A stretch of 64,000 nt of DNA from Vallitalea sp. (GTDB lineage Bacteria; Bacillota; Clostridia; Lachnospirales; Vallitaleaceae). Below, in pieces: positions 27,984 to 36,399 of the stretch. The stretch spans positions 62,001 through 126,000 of the forward strand of contig JAOASG010000066.1 of NCBI GenBank assembly GCA_025210235.1, given 5' to 3'. The notes beneath the pieces are model-generated. The model did not search any database and was not told where the DNA came from. It was given only the letters and a program-made list of their open reading frames with translations. Each line of letters begins with the position of its first letter. Position 1 is the stretch's first letter. The position numbers and the translations under genes are program-made.

Positions 27984-28874
27984 ATGAAAATTAGGAAGGC
28001 GATTATACCAGCAGCAGGTTTAGGAACTAGATTTTTACCTGCTACAAAAGCACAACCAAAAGAAATGCTACCTATTGTTGATAAACCAACTATACAGTAT
28101 ATCGTGGAAGAAGCAGTTAATTCAGGAATTGAAGACATTATTATTGTAACGGGGAGAAATAAACGTTCCATAGAAGATCATTTTGATAAGTCTATTGAAC
28201 TAGAGTTAGAACTTGAGAAAAAGGGAAAAGAAGAATTATTAGAAATAGCAAGAAGTGTTTCAGAAATAGCTAATATTCATTATATTAGACAAAAGGAACC
28301 AAGAGGTCTTGGACATGCTATTTTAATGGCAAAACATTTTATTGGAAATGAACCTTTTGCGGTATTATTAGGTGATGATATTATTGTATCAAAGAAACCA
28401 TGTTTACAACAAATGATAGATGTATATAATGAATATAGAACGTCCATTTTGGGAGTTCAACAAGTACAAAAAGAAGATGTGTCTAAATATGGTATTATAA
28501 ATGGTATGCATATAGAAGATAGAATTTATAAGGTGAAAGATCTTGTAGAAAAGCCAAAAGTTAGTGATGCACCATCTAACATAGCAATACTTGGAAGATA
28601 CATAATTACACCTACTATATTTGATTATTTAGAGACACAAGGAGAAGGTGCAGGAGGAGAGATCCAACTAACAGATTCTCTTAAAAGATTAGTGAAAGAT
28701 GAAGCCATATATGCGTATGATTTTGTTGGTGAAAGATATGATGTTGGAAATAAAATGGGATTTTTACAAGCAACTGTAGAGACTGCACTTAGGAAAGAAG
28801 AACTTAGAGATGATTTTATAGATTATCTAAAATATACTATTAGTAATGTTGATAAAATTATTAACATAGATTGA
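27984..28874 (+). CDS. galU: UTP--glucose-1-phosphate uridylyltransferase
   Basis: Start placed at ATG 27984 with AAGGAGGAAGG upstream (an upstream in-frame start at 27960 overlaps that site). The 296-residue protein begins [20 protein letters not shown] with the nucleotidyltransferase signature, then [20 protein letters not shown] and later [10 protein letters not shown]. It makes UDP-glucose for glycolipid, teichoic or surface glycan synthesis. A terminator follows at 28912. Confidence 0.95.
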   Translation: MKIRKAIIPAAGLGTRFLPATKAQPKEMLPIVDKPTIQYIVEEAVNSGIEDIIIVTGRNKRSIEDHFDKSIELELELEKKGKEELLEIARSVSEIANIHYIRQKEPRGLGHAILMAKHFIGNEPFAVLLGDDIIVSKKPCLQQMIDVYNEYRTSILGVQQVQKEDVSKYGIINGMHIEDRIYKVKDLVEKPKVSDAPSNIAILGRYIITPTIFDYLETQGEGAGGEIQLTDSLKRLVKDEAIYAYDFVGERYDVGNKMGFLQATVETALRKEELRDDFIDYLKYTISNVDKIINID

Positions 28875-28911
28875 TAAAAGGGAATAATATTAGGTACAAT
28901 ATAAATATGTT

Positions 28912-28953
28912 AAAGACTAATTTTAAGTAAAATACTTAATTTAGTCTTTTTTT
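28912..28953 (+). terminator. Intrinsic terminator after galU
   Basis: AAAGACTAA and TTTAGTCTTT pair, with inner TTAAGTA/TACTTAA pairing, followed by seven T. The following 110 bases up to the agr promoter contain no gene. Confidence 0.85.
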
Positions 28954-29065
28954 CTTTTATAGCAAAGAAAAGTATTATAGCGGTTATTGTTTTTTTAGTT
29001 ATATTTAAATATCTCTTATAAAAGAATCATAAAAAGTGATAACCAGATATATTTTAGTAGAAGCA

Positions 29066-29095
29066 TTGACAAGAAATTACATAATTAGGTATAAT
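29066..29095 (+). promoter_or_regulatory. Vegetative promoter of the agr-type locus
   Basis: TTGACA (29066-29071), an 18-base spacer and TATAAT (29090-29095) form a near-consensus housekeeping promoter about 200 bases before the response regulator. The long leader (about 29102-29299) is AT-rich without a clear structure. Confidence 0.75.
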
Positions 29096-29299
29096 TTATG
29101 TAGTAAACACTATTTATTGACTTAATAATTTATTAGTTGATTAATTCACAAAAAATAAGAGTTATGGAAAAATCTAACTTATATTATAACTAGATTAATA
29201 CTTAATTATCAATCACACACTTCTAAAATAAATTATTCCCAAAAGTAGAATAACTGAAAAATAACTTAATATATGATAAAAATAATGGAGGACACTTAT

Positions 29300-30028
29300 A
29301 TGGAATATAATGTAGCTATATGTGATGATGAGATTATACAAGTAAATTTAGTAGAGAAATTAATTATGGAAGCAATAAAAGAAGAAAATACTAAACTAAG
29401 TATTTATAAATTTTTATCTGGCGAAGATTTAATAAAGCATTGCTATAGTAATAAAGAATTTCTGAATATTATATTTTTAGATATGGAAATGTCGGGAATT
29501 GACGGAATAAAATCTGCAAAAAAGATTAGGGAAAAATGGAATAAAACTATAATTATATTTATAACGGGTTATAAGGAGTATGTATTTGATGTTTTTGAAG
29601 TATATACTTTTAGGTATTTATTAAAACCAGTTAAAAAGGACGAATTTAATAAGGCATTATTTGATGCTATTAAATTAATAGAGGATAATAAAACAACTGT
29701 AGAAGAAGAGTTTTTAATTATTAACAAGAATAAGGAAGAGATAATTATATCTTATAAGACAATAAATTACTTTGAAAAATATAGAAACAAAATTTTAGTT
29801 AATACAGATAATAAAGATATAGAATATTATGGTACTTTTAATGAACTTAACATGAAGTTAAACATGAACAAGTTCATAAAATTACATCAAGGATTTATAG
29901 TTAATATTGATAAAATAGAACTTATTACTGCAAAAGAAGCTATTTTGAAAAACGGACAAAAAATACCGGTTAGTCGGAGAAATATTAAAGAAGTAAAAGA
30001 AACATTTTTTAATAGAATGAGGGTGTGA
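29300..30028 (+). CDS. AgrA-like LytTR response regulator
   Basis: Start at ATG 29300 with GGAGG eight bases upstream; an in-frame ATG at 29273 lies before that site. The 242-residue protein has a receiver domain (CDDE near 8-11, phospho-acceptor Asp in NIIFLDMEMSGIDG, Lys in LLKPVKK) and a C-terminal LytTR DNA-binding domain (about 145-240, FIKLHQGFIVNIDKIE, GQKIPVSRRNIKEVK). This is the AgrA architecture. The sensor kinase overlaps or abuts its end. Its likely target is the direct repeat at 31380-31410. Confidence 0.92.
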   Translation: MEYNVAICDDEIIQVNLVEKLIMEAIKEENTKLSIYKFLSGEDLIKHCYSNKEFLNIIFLDMEMSGIDGIKSAKKIREKWNKTIIIFITGYKEYVFDVFEVYTFRYLLKPVKKDEFNKALFDAIKLIEDNKTTVEEEFLIINKNKEEIIISYKTINYFEKYRNKILVNTDNKDIEYYGTFNELNMKLNMNKFIKLHQGFIVNIDKIELITAKEAILKNGQKIPVSRRNIKEVKETFFNRMRV

Positions 30029-30030
30029 TT

Positions 30031-31335
30031 ATGAATCGGTATATGATGGATCTTTTTGTTGATGTTGTAGATGCTCTTGTTATAGTAAGGTGTTTTAGTA
30101 CAGTGTTTAATAAGAGATTCAACTCTAAAACTCTATATTTAGTTGAATATATCCTGATGGTAAGCGCTATATTTATTACAAATTTATTTTTTTATAGAGA
30201 AGAGGAATTAATGAAATTTGATTTTATCGTAATAACACTTTTAATGTTTATAATAATTTATATATTTTATAAGGATAGTATTATTAAATTAGTTGAAATT
30301 TTCGTAGGATTACTTTTATTGATGTTAGCAATGGAAGGAATAACTGTTTCTGTTTTAAGTATTACTTTAAACAAACCAACATCAGTGTTAATTAGTAATA
30401 TAATGTATAAATTTATAGTAATGATAATAGCAAAATTAAGTACTTTTTTAATACTTGAAATAATATTAACTAAATATAAAAGTAGACGAGACTATAAGAT
30501 TAAAAAAAGCCTTATTATATATATTATTTTTCTATTTATAATAAATATTGTAATTATGGTAAGTGTTGTATTTATTATTACTACAAATAATCAAGGGACA
30601 CAATACGGTGGATATATTATATTGGGTCTTAGTACAGTAAATATTTTATCATTATTAATATATGAAAGCATCTTAATAGAATCACGAAAATATTGGGAAA
30701 TACAATTAAAAAATAATCAATACGAAATGCAGTCAAAATATTACGATGAAATAAATCAAGCAACTGTAAAATTAAAAAGTTTAAGACATGATATGGCAAA
30801 TCATCTAGGTAATATTAAAGGATTAGTAGTGTATAAGGAATATGATGAGCTCGAGGAGTATCTTAATAAATTATTATATAATATTGAGGAAATTGATGAA
30901 ATTATTATTACTAAATATCCTTCAATTTCGGCTTTATTAAATAGAAAATACACTTTAGCAGAGCAAAATAATGTTAATTGTACAATTAACGTTAAAAACA
31001 TAGATAATCTATATATAGATGATGTTGATTTATGCATTATTTTGGGTAATCTTCTTGACAATGCAATTGAAGCCAATTTAAATATAAAAAACGAAAATAG
31101 ATATATTAAATTAGATGTGTATAATAAAGAAAACTACTTAATTATAGAATGTGTCAATAGTATTAAACTAAGTAATAATATATATTTAAAGACAACTAAA
31201 AAGAATAAAGATATTCATGGAATTGGACTTAAAAATGTGAGGGATATAGTAGAAAAATATTATGGAAAGTTAGATATAGAATGTGTAAAAGACTATTTTA
31301 AAATTAAAGCAGTATTATACAACAAAAACTTATAA
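30031..31335 (+). CDS. AgrC-like sensor histidine kinase (GHKL type)
   Basis: About 434 residues from ATG 30031 (GAGGGTG upstream; a GTG at 30025 overlapping the previous stop is an alternative). The N-terminal ~200 residues form about six membrane helices, the peptide-sensing domain. The kinase part has the AgrC-type H-box LRHDMANHLGN near 255, the N-box ILGNLLDNAIEAN and a G-box GIGLKNVRDIVEKYYG. It would sense the cyclic peptide made by the downstream agrB/agrD pair and phosphorylate the regulator upstream. Confidence 0.92.
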   Translation: MNRYMMDLFVDVVDALVIVRCFSTVFNKRFNSKTLYLVEYILMVSAIFITNLFFYREEELMKFDFIVITLLMFIIIYIFYKDSIIKLVEIFVGLLLLMLAMEGITVSVLSITLNKPTSVLISNIMYKFIVMIIAKLSTFLILEIILTKYKSRRDYKIKKSLIIYIIFLFIINIVIMVSVVFIITTNNQGTQYGGYIILGLSTVNILSLLIYESILIESRKYWEIQLKNNQYEMQSKYYDEINQATVKLKSLRHDMANHLGNIKGLVVYKEYDELEEYLNKLLYNIEEIDEIIITKYPSISALLNRKYTLAEQNNVNCTINVKNIDNLYIDDVDLCIILGNLLDNAIEANLNIKNENRYIKLDVYNKENYLIIECVNSIKLSNNIYLKTTKKNKDIHGIGLKNVRDIVEKYYGKLDIECVKDYFKIKAVLYNKNL

Positions 31336-31368
31336 TGCACTTATATATAGTGCATTTTCTGTTTTTTG
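31334..31368 (+). terminator. Terminator between agrC-like and agrB genes
   Basis: AATGCACT and AGTGCATT pair around a seven-base loop, then TTCTGTTTTTT. It overlaps the kinase stop codon and separates the regulator pair from agrBD, which have their own promoter region. Confidence 0.8.
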
Positions 31369-31379
31369 ATAGAAATTTA

Positions 31380-31410
31380 CCGAATGTCATGAGTTAACTG
31401 CCGAAAGTCA
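31380..31410 (+). promoter_or_regulatory. LytTR-type direct repeat, probable AgrA-like binding site
   Basis: CCGAATGTCA (31380-31389) and CCGAAAGTCA (31401-31410) are direct repeats starting 21 bases apart, two helical turns, as in known AgrA/LytTR operators. A TAAAAT -10-like box lies 32 bases later at 31442, without a good -35 box, which fits an activator-dependent promoter for agrBD. Confidence 0.65.
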
Positions 31411-31470
31411 CATAGGGGTTGTAATGAATTGTACTTGTGTGTAAAATAATTAGTGAAGAGGGGGATTTCA

Positions 31471-32061
31471 GTGATATATGATTTTTCTAATAAAATATCT
31501 GACAAATTAGTTGGTAAAAATGTGATTAAACAAGTTGACGCGGAAATTTACACATATGGATTTGAATTAATAATTTCTACATTATTAATAATGATTACTG
31601 AAATTTGTTTAGGTATTATTTTTAATTGCTTGTTTGAGGTTTTAGTATTTATACTTTTCTTTTGTAGTTTGCGATTACAAGCAGGTGGGTATCACGCGGA
31701 TACACATTTGAAATGTTTTAGTTTTTTTACAATAGGTTGTTTTTCTTCTATTGGATTATCGCATCTATTAATTAATTATAATAAAAGTTTTATTATTATA
31801 TTTTTAATATTAATTGAAACGTATATTCTAGTTTTAAGGTATGCACCAGTTGATACTTTAAATAAACCTTTTACAGATTCAGAGTTAATTAAATTTAGAA
31901 AAACAAGTTACATAACTATTACAGTTCAAGTAATTATTATTTCAGCTTTAAGTATTTTTTTGAAACATTTAAATTTGTATTATATGGTAGCAGCTTTTGC
32001 AATTCTATTTGAATCGTTATCACTGCTTCCAATAATAAATAATAAAAAGAAAGAGGGATAA
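31471..32061 (+). CDS. agrB: AgrB-like peptide-processing membrane endopeptidase
   Basis: Start at GTG 31471 with GAGGGGG six bases upstream. The 196-residue membrane protein has the AgrB fold: basic N-terminal region, then RLQAGGYHADTHLKC with catalytic His75 and Cys82, equivalent to the His/Cys pair of staphylococcal AgrB, and several helices after it. It would cut the C-terminal tail of the AgrD-like peptide encoded directly downstream and close the thiolactone ring while the peptide is exported. Confidence 0.93.
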   Translation: MIYDFSNKISDKLVGKNVIKQVDAEIYTYGFELIISTLLIMITEICLGIIFNCLFEVLVFILFFCSLRLQAGGYHADTHLKCFSFFTIGCFSSIGLSHLLINYNKSFIIIFLILIETYILVLRYAPVDTLNKPFTDSELIKFRKTSYITITVQVIIISALSIFLKHLNLYYMVAAFAILFESLSLLPIINNKKKEG

Positions 32062-32063
32062 GT

Positions 32064-32216
32064 ATGTTAATGAGAATTAAACAAGGGATTAGTACTAAAA
32101 TGTTAGCTTCAGTAGCAACATTAGGTATGATGGTAGCAGCAGTATCTGTAAAACCAGCTTGTTGGTTAATTATTAATCAACCAAAAGTACCTGAGAGACT
32201 TAGAAATAATAATTAA
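32064..32216 (+). CDS. agrD: AgrD-like cyclic autoinducer peptide precursor
   Basis: A 50-residue ORF beginning two bases after the agrB stop, with GAGGGATA as RBS. It has the three AgrD parts: an amphipathic leader (MRIKQGISTKMLASVA, GMMVAAVS), a short segment with the single Cys33 (KPACWLII) and a charged C-terminal recognition tail QPKVPERL, as in clostridial cyclic lactone autoinducers. A thiolactone between Cys33 and a residue about four positions later (CWLII) is predicted. The position after agrB makes the call firm; the exact processed peptide is inferred. Confidence 0.9.
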   Translation: MLMRIKQGISTKMLASVATLGMMVAAVSVKPACWLIINQPKVPERLRNNN

Positions 32217-32220
32217 TTAT

Positions 32221-32333
32221 AAATAAGATTTCATACTTGGAAATGAGGAGTGTTTTTATTAGCTAATATCTATCCCTTAGCAGATATTAGTTAACAATAA
32301 TTTCATATAAATGGACAAGTATGAAGTTTATTT
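32221..32333. other. Nested inverted-repeat structure downstream of agrD
   Basis: Outer arms at 32221-32239 and 32316-32333 (TTTCATACTTG against CAAGTATGAA, flanked by AAATAA/TTTATT) enclose an inner nine-base stem CTAATATCT/AGATATTAG (32263-32290). It starts five bases after the agrD stop and ends before a terminator, so it is probably transcribed with agrD. It could be an mRNA-stabilising 3' structure, a small RNA or a mobile hairpin. Confidence 0.55.
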
Positions 32334-32337
32334 AATT

Positions 32338-32365
32338 ATATGGATGAAAATCCATATTTTTTTTT
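32338..32365 (+). terminator. Intrinsic terminator after agrBD
   Basis: ATATGGAT and ATCCATAT with a four-base loop and nine T residues. Confidence 0.9.
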
Positions 32366-32494
32366 GCCTTTTAAATAAATTATAGTTATAATAATTGCTT
32401 TTGCAATGAATTATATATTTTTTATTTTCAACTCATAGAATTAATAAGCTATATGTGTTATAATCGTCGTATAAAATTGAAGGAGGAATTACAT

Positions 32495-32806
32495 ATGACA
32501 CAATTAGATAACACAAATCCAGAAGTAAAGCATAAAGGACTTGCAATTGCCGCTATGGTTTGTGGTATTGTAGGAATAGTTATGTTCTGCATACCATATT
32601 TATCAATTACATTGGCTATATTAGCTATTGTTTTCGGTGCAATAATGGTTAGTAGTAATAAACATAATGCTGACAAAACAGGAAGAGGAATGGCTATTGC
32701 AGGAATTGTTCTTGGAATTGTCACTATTGGATTAGACATATTTATAATTGCAGGAATTGTTTCAGCTTTTTCTTCTTTTTCATCCATAGATAATTTTATG
32801 CAATGA
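32495..32806 (+). CDS. DUF4190-type small membrane protein
   Basis: Start at ATG 32495 with AAGGAGGAA upstream; 103 residues. It has a polar N-terminus, then two hydrophobic helices (about 15-45 and 65-95) with Gly-rich repeats (GLAIAAMVCGIVGI, GRGMAIAGIVLGIV) separated by a KHNADKTGRG loop, typical of DUF4190. Function unknown. It overlaps the next gene by four bases, so the two are translationally coupled. Confidence 0.8.
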   Translation: MTQLDNTNPEVKHKGLAIAAMVCGIVGIVMFCIPYLSITLAILAIVFGAIMVSSNKHNADKTGRGMAIAGIVLGIVTIGLDIFIIAGIVSAFSSFSSIDNFMQ

Positions 32807-33186
32807 AATATAAGTTATTAAACATAGTTATTATCGGTGCATTATCTACTATTTTGATTATCTCAATGGTTGCATATATTAAGGATGATAACGTACATTT
32901 ATCAGAAAGTATAATAATTGGTAAGTGCAGGATTAAAGAAATGACTGGATATGATTGCCCATCTTGTGGATTAACAAGAAGTTTTGTATCAATTAGTAAT
33001 GGGAGAATCTTAAAATCGTTTAGTTATAATCCAGTGGGTTTGGCTATCTATCTATTGGTGATTTCACAGATTATCAATAGTAGTATATATATTTTGAAAA
33101 CTAAATATAATACGTATATAAGCAGGTTCAATTTTATATTTAGTTTATTAATATGTGTTTCTTTAATAGTAAATTGGATTATTTAA
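32803..33186 (+). CDS. DUF2752 membrane protein with CPSCG motif
   Basis: A 127-residue protein with about three hydrophobic segments. It carries the DUF2752 motif YDCPSCGLTRSF (two Cys, then Gly-x-Thr-Arg) after the first helix. It is coupled to the upstream DUF4190 gene through an ATGA overlap. The family has no settled function. A terminator lies directly after it. Confidence 0.8.
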   Translation: MKYKLLNIVIIGALSTILIISMVAYIKDDNVHLSESIIIGKCRIKEMTGYDCPSCGLTRSFVSISNGRILKSFSYNPVGLAIYLLVISQIINSSIYILKTKYNTYISRFNFIFSLLICVSLIVNWII

Positions 33187-33193
33187 TAGAAAT

Positions 33194-33223
33194 GGTAATG
33201 CATATAATTGTATTACCTTTTTT
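33194..33223 (+). terminator. Intrinsic terminator after the DUF2752 gene
   Basis: GGTAAT and ATTACC close a stem with inner AT pairs, followed by six T. Confidence 0.75.
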
Positions 33224-33387
33224 AGTTTGCTTTTCTTTTCTAGCCTTATAGTCTTAGGAGCTTGTACCCATATAATATTACAATAATTTAACAGTATATT
33301 TTTAGTCCCATTTTGTCGATATATTATGATATAATATATTGGATAGACTTGCAAAAATTGAATGAAATTTCCTTAGGAGGATGGAAA

Positions 33388-36357
33388 ATGAAAAAGATTA
33401 TATCGTTCTTATTAATACTTATACTAATGATTATGTCATTACCCGTAAACGCCGTTACTGATCCAAGTGTATTAACTCAACCAGTAGAAAATGTATATAA
33501 AGCTAGGTCAGATGCAAAAGCCATAATAGAAAATCTTAGATTTTCCGATGTTAGTCCTAATAGCTGGGCAATAGAGCCTATTACAAGATTTGGTGCATTA
33601 GAAATTATTAAAGGATATAATGAAAAAAATGCAAAAGCATATCGACCAAATGTGTCTATAACTAATGAAGAAACTTTAGCGGTTTTGCTTAGAATTCTTG
33701 GATTAGAAGAACAAGCACAACAAGCAGGTAATAAATTATTACAAGATAATCCAGAACTACCTGATCATGTTCTTACACTATGGACTAAAGGATATTTACA
33801 ACTAGCTAAGAATATGGGATTAATTACGGAGGATGATCTTGATAATGCTTTTGCAGAAGAACAATCTGAATTAATACCATCAGAGAATTTTATTAGGAGA
33901 GGACCTGTTACAAGAGAACAATTAGCTGTTTGGATTGTAAAAGCAATAAATAAGCAACAACCTAACCTAATTAGTCCTTTATATAAACAACAAGAAGTGT
34001 TTAATTATAGTGATTGGGAAAAAATTAGTAGAGAATCTATACCTTATGTAGAGGCAGTAATTAAGAATAAAATAATGGTGGGTAATAATGGAAAGTTCAA
34101 CCCTAAAGGAATTGTAACAAGAGAACAAATGGCACAAATGCTGAAAAATTTAGATGATATAGCTTATAATACAATGAAAATAAAAAAAATAAGTGGTATT
34201 GTTGCTTATATTAAAGATAGTAATACTATGGGAGGGTCTGATAGTGTTGCTTCAAGGAAAATATTAATAACAGATGAAAATGGTAAAGTTAGTGAAGTAA
34301 ATTATGAGTATACTAAAAAATCAAATGGACAAGTTATTATAAAAGACGTTCCTGTGTTAATTAATGGAGTTATTGGAGGGCTACTTAATTTAAGAGAAGG
34401 AGAATATATTGAATATCTTGTAAAAGATGATACAGAAGAGATGGTTTATGCATATAGTAAAGGTATTAATAAACCATATGAAATAGAAGGTATGTTACAA
34501 GCTCTTACAGAAATAAAGAATGGTAGAATTACTGTAACAGATGATAAAGGAACTAACTATTCTTTTAAAATGAAAGGAGCATTATATAATAATATAGACG
34601 AGACGATAAACATAAATGACATAAACGTGAAAATACAAAATGCGCCAATTAGTAGTAAAGTTAAATTATACATAGAAAACAATTTGGTTACTAAAATAGA
34701 ATTAGTAGGTCAACAAATAATATTTGATGAGATAAGAGGTATTGTTAAAGAAAACAATCCAGCATTTAATTATATAACAATTATTACATGGGATGGTAAA
34801 GAAGTAACAAAGTATTATGAGAAAAAGAATGTTAATGTTGAAAAACAACAATATTACGATACAGAAGATGAAATAGGATATATTGATGAAATGTTCCCTG
34901 ATTTTAGATTTGATCCAAGAGATACTAAGATAGATGATATTGAAGGGGGAGATTTAGTTACTCTAAAAATATCACTAGATGGAGAAAAGGTAATAGCTAT
35001 AAGTGCTAGAACTAATTATATTGTAAAATATGGAAGTATTAAGCAAATAACTAATAATGGAGTTAATGGAATTAGATTAATGGTTGAATTTAATGATTTA
35101 AGTTCTACGATATATAATATTCCTTCTGATGTACCTGTTAAAAAGTCTGGTCTTAATATACAGCAATATGAATTAAAAGAAGGACAAGTAGTAAAAATGC
35201 TTATAAATCAAGCTGTTTTTGAACCAGGAACTATTACAGAATCAGTAAAAGAGATACAAGTAGATGACTATGGTAATACTATAGCTAATATTTATAAAGG
35301 AAAATTAGGTAATCTTAATAATTCCCAAAGAACACTAACTTTACTTAATAGTTATGAGTTAACAAAAACTGGGTGGCGAGATTATTCTAAATCAAAGATA
35401 CTAGATATTTCTGCAAAAAATATTGAATACTACTTAGACTCAAAACAAATATCACTTGATTATGCTCTTAATTATTTAAAAGCTTCAAATATAGATGTAT
35501 ATGTGGCTATGGAAAAATATTATGATGATGAAAAAGTTATAAAAGTAACTTTTGGAACTGGAAGAGAGAATATCTTAGCTGCAGACAATATAACTTATTC
35601 AAGTGGCAATAGATTTAAAATATTACAAAGTCCAAGTTTTATTAATACAAATGCTGGAACTATTGTAGTTAAAAATGGAAAACTATTAGAGAATAATAAC
35701 ATTGTATCACCAGATTATGCACAAGTTATTTTAAATGGAAATGGGAAAGCAGTTATAGTAAAAATTACGCCAGAACCAAGTAATAAAGCAACATCAATAT
35801 TTAGAGGTAGAATTAAAAGTATAAATGAAAATGAGAATATGAGGATTCAATCTTTTGCGTTATTAAAGGGAATGAAATGGATATATTCACCTATACCAAG
35901 AATGTTCACAACTGACTATGATACCGTTGTAATAGATGAAAATGGTATAGTTGATAATGCGGATTTCATTGATTATTCAGAAAAGACAAAGGTTGATAAA
36001 GTCTATACAATTATATCTAATGGAACGAAAGCAAAATATATTATTGAAAATCCTTATTGTCTTGATGGGGTAAAAGGAGAGATATATGAAACAGAAGAAG
36101 GGGTAATAAAAATAAAAGATACAATTGTATATAATAAAGCTAATAATAGTTGGAGTGATTTAAGTTATACTAATAGTTACGCTAAAATAAATCTTAAAAA
36201 TAATACTGTAATTATTAAAAATAATGAAATAATATCCGCTGATATGTTAACAAAAGGAGATGTTATACGAATTATTACTGATAAATATATTATTGATGAG
36301 TTGAAAAAAACAGGTAAAAGAGAAGTCGATGGTTATATTATTTTAGTAGAAAAGTAA
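33388..36357 (+). CDS. Secreted S-layer-homology domain protein (large)
   Basis: Start at ATG 33388 with TTAGGAGGATG upstream. The 989-residue product has a signal peptide (to VNA, about residue 23) and an N-terminal region with SLH modules: FSDVSPNSWAIEPITRFGAL, a second one with PVTREQLAVWIVKAI, and a third with IPYVEAVIKNKIMVG and REQMAQML. The remaining ~700 residues are beta-rich repeats of KOW-like appearance (GIVAYIKDSN, GIVKENN, YKGKLGNL, FRGRIKSIN) without a named family. SLH modules bind pyruvylated wall polymers, so it sits on the cell surface. It leads an envelope gene group with the next SLH protein and an S41 protease. Confidence 0.85.
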   Translation: MKKIISFLLILILMIMSLPVNAVTDPSVLTQPVENVYKARSDAKAIIENLRFSDVSPNSWAIEPITRFGALEIIKGYNEKNAKAYRPNVSITNEETLAVLLRILGLEEQAQQAGNKLLQDNPELPDHVLTLWTKGYLQLAKNMGLITEDDLDNAFAEEQSELIPSENFIRRGPVTREQLAVWIVKAINKQQPNLISPLYKQQEVFNYSDWEKISRESIPYVEAVIKNKIMVGNNGKFNPKGIVTREQMAQMLKNLDDIAYNTMKIKKISGIVAYIKDSNTMGGSDSVASRKILITDENGKVSEVNYEYTKKSNGQVIIKDVPVLINGVIGGLLNLREGEYIEYLVKDDTEEMVYAYSKGINKPYEIEGMLQALTEIKNGRITVTDDKGTNYSFKMKGALYNNIDETININDINVKIQNAPISSKVKLYIENNLVTKIELVGQQIIFDEIRGIVKENNPAFNYITIITWDGKEVTKYYEKKNVNVEKQQYYDTEDEIGYIDEMFPDFRFDPRDTKIDDIEGGDLVTLKISLDGEKVIAISARTNYIVKYGSIKQITNNGVNGIRLMVEFNDLSSTIYNIPSDVPVKKSGLNIQQYELKEGQVVKMLINQAVFEPGTITESVKEIQVDDYGNTIANIYKGKLGNLNNSQRTLTLLNSYELTKTGWRDYSKSKILDISAKNIEYYLDSKQISLDYALNYLKASNIDVYVAMEKYYDDEKVIKVTFGTGRENILAADNITYSSGNRFKILQSPSFINTNAGTIVVKNGKLLENNNIVSPDYAQVILNGNGKAVIVKITPEPSNKATSIFRGRIKSINENENMRIQSFALLKGMKWIYSPIPRMFTTDYDTVVIDENGIVDNADFIDYSEKTKVDKVYTIISNGTKAKYIIENPYCLDGVKGEIYETEEGVIKIKDTIVYNKANNSWSDLSYTNSYAKINLKNNTVIIKNNEIISADMLTKGDVIRIITDKYIIDELKKTGKREVDGYIILVEK

Positions 36358-36360
36358 GGA

Positions 36361-36382
36361 TTTAGTAATTGCAAAGACTAAA
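36361..36382. repeat. Dispersed repeat end, fragment F (left end)
   Basis: TTTAGTAATTGCAAAGACTA matches the left terminal repeat of the family seen at 1360 and 45745. Only the end is present, between the two SLH genes. Confidence 0.6.
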
Positions 36383-36399
36383 AGAAGGGATGAAACTGT

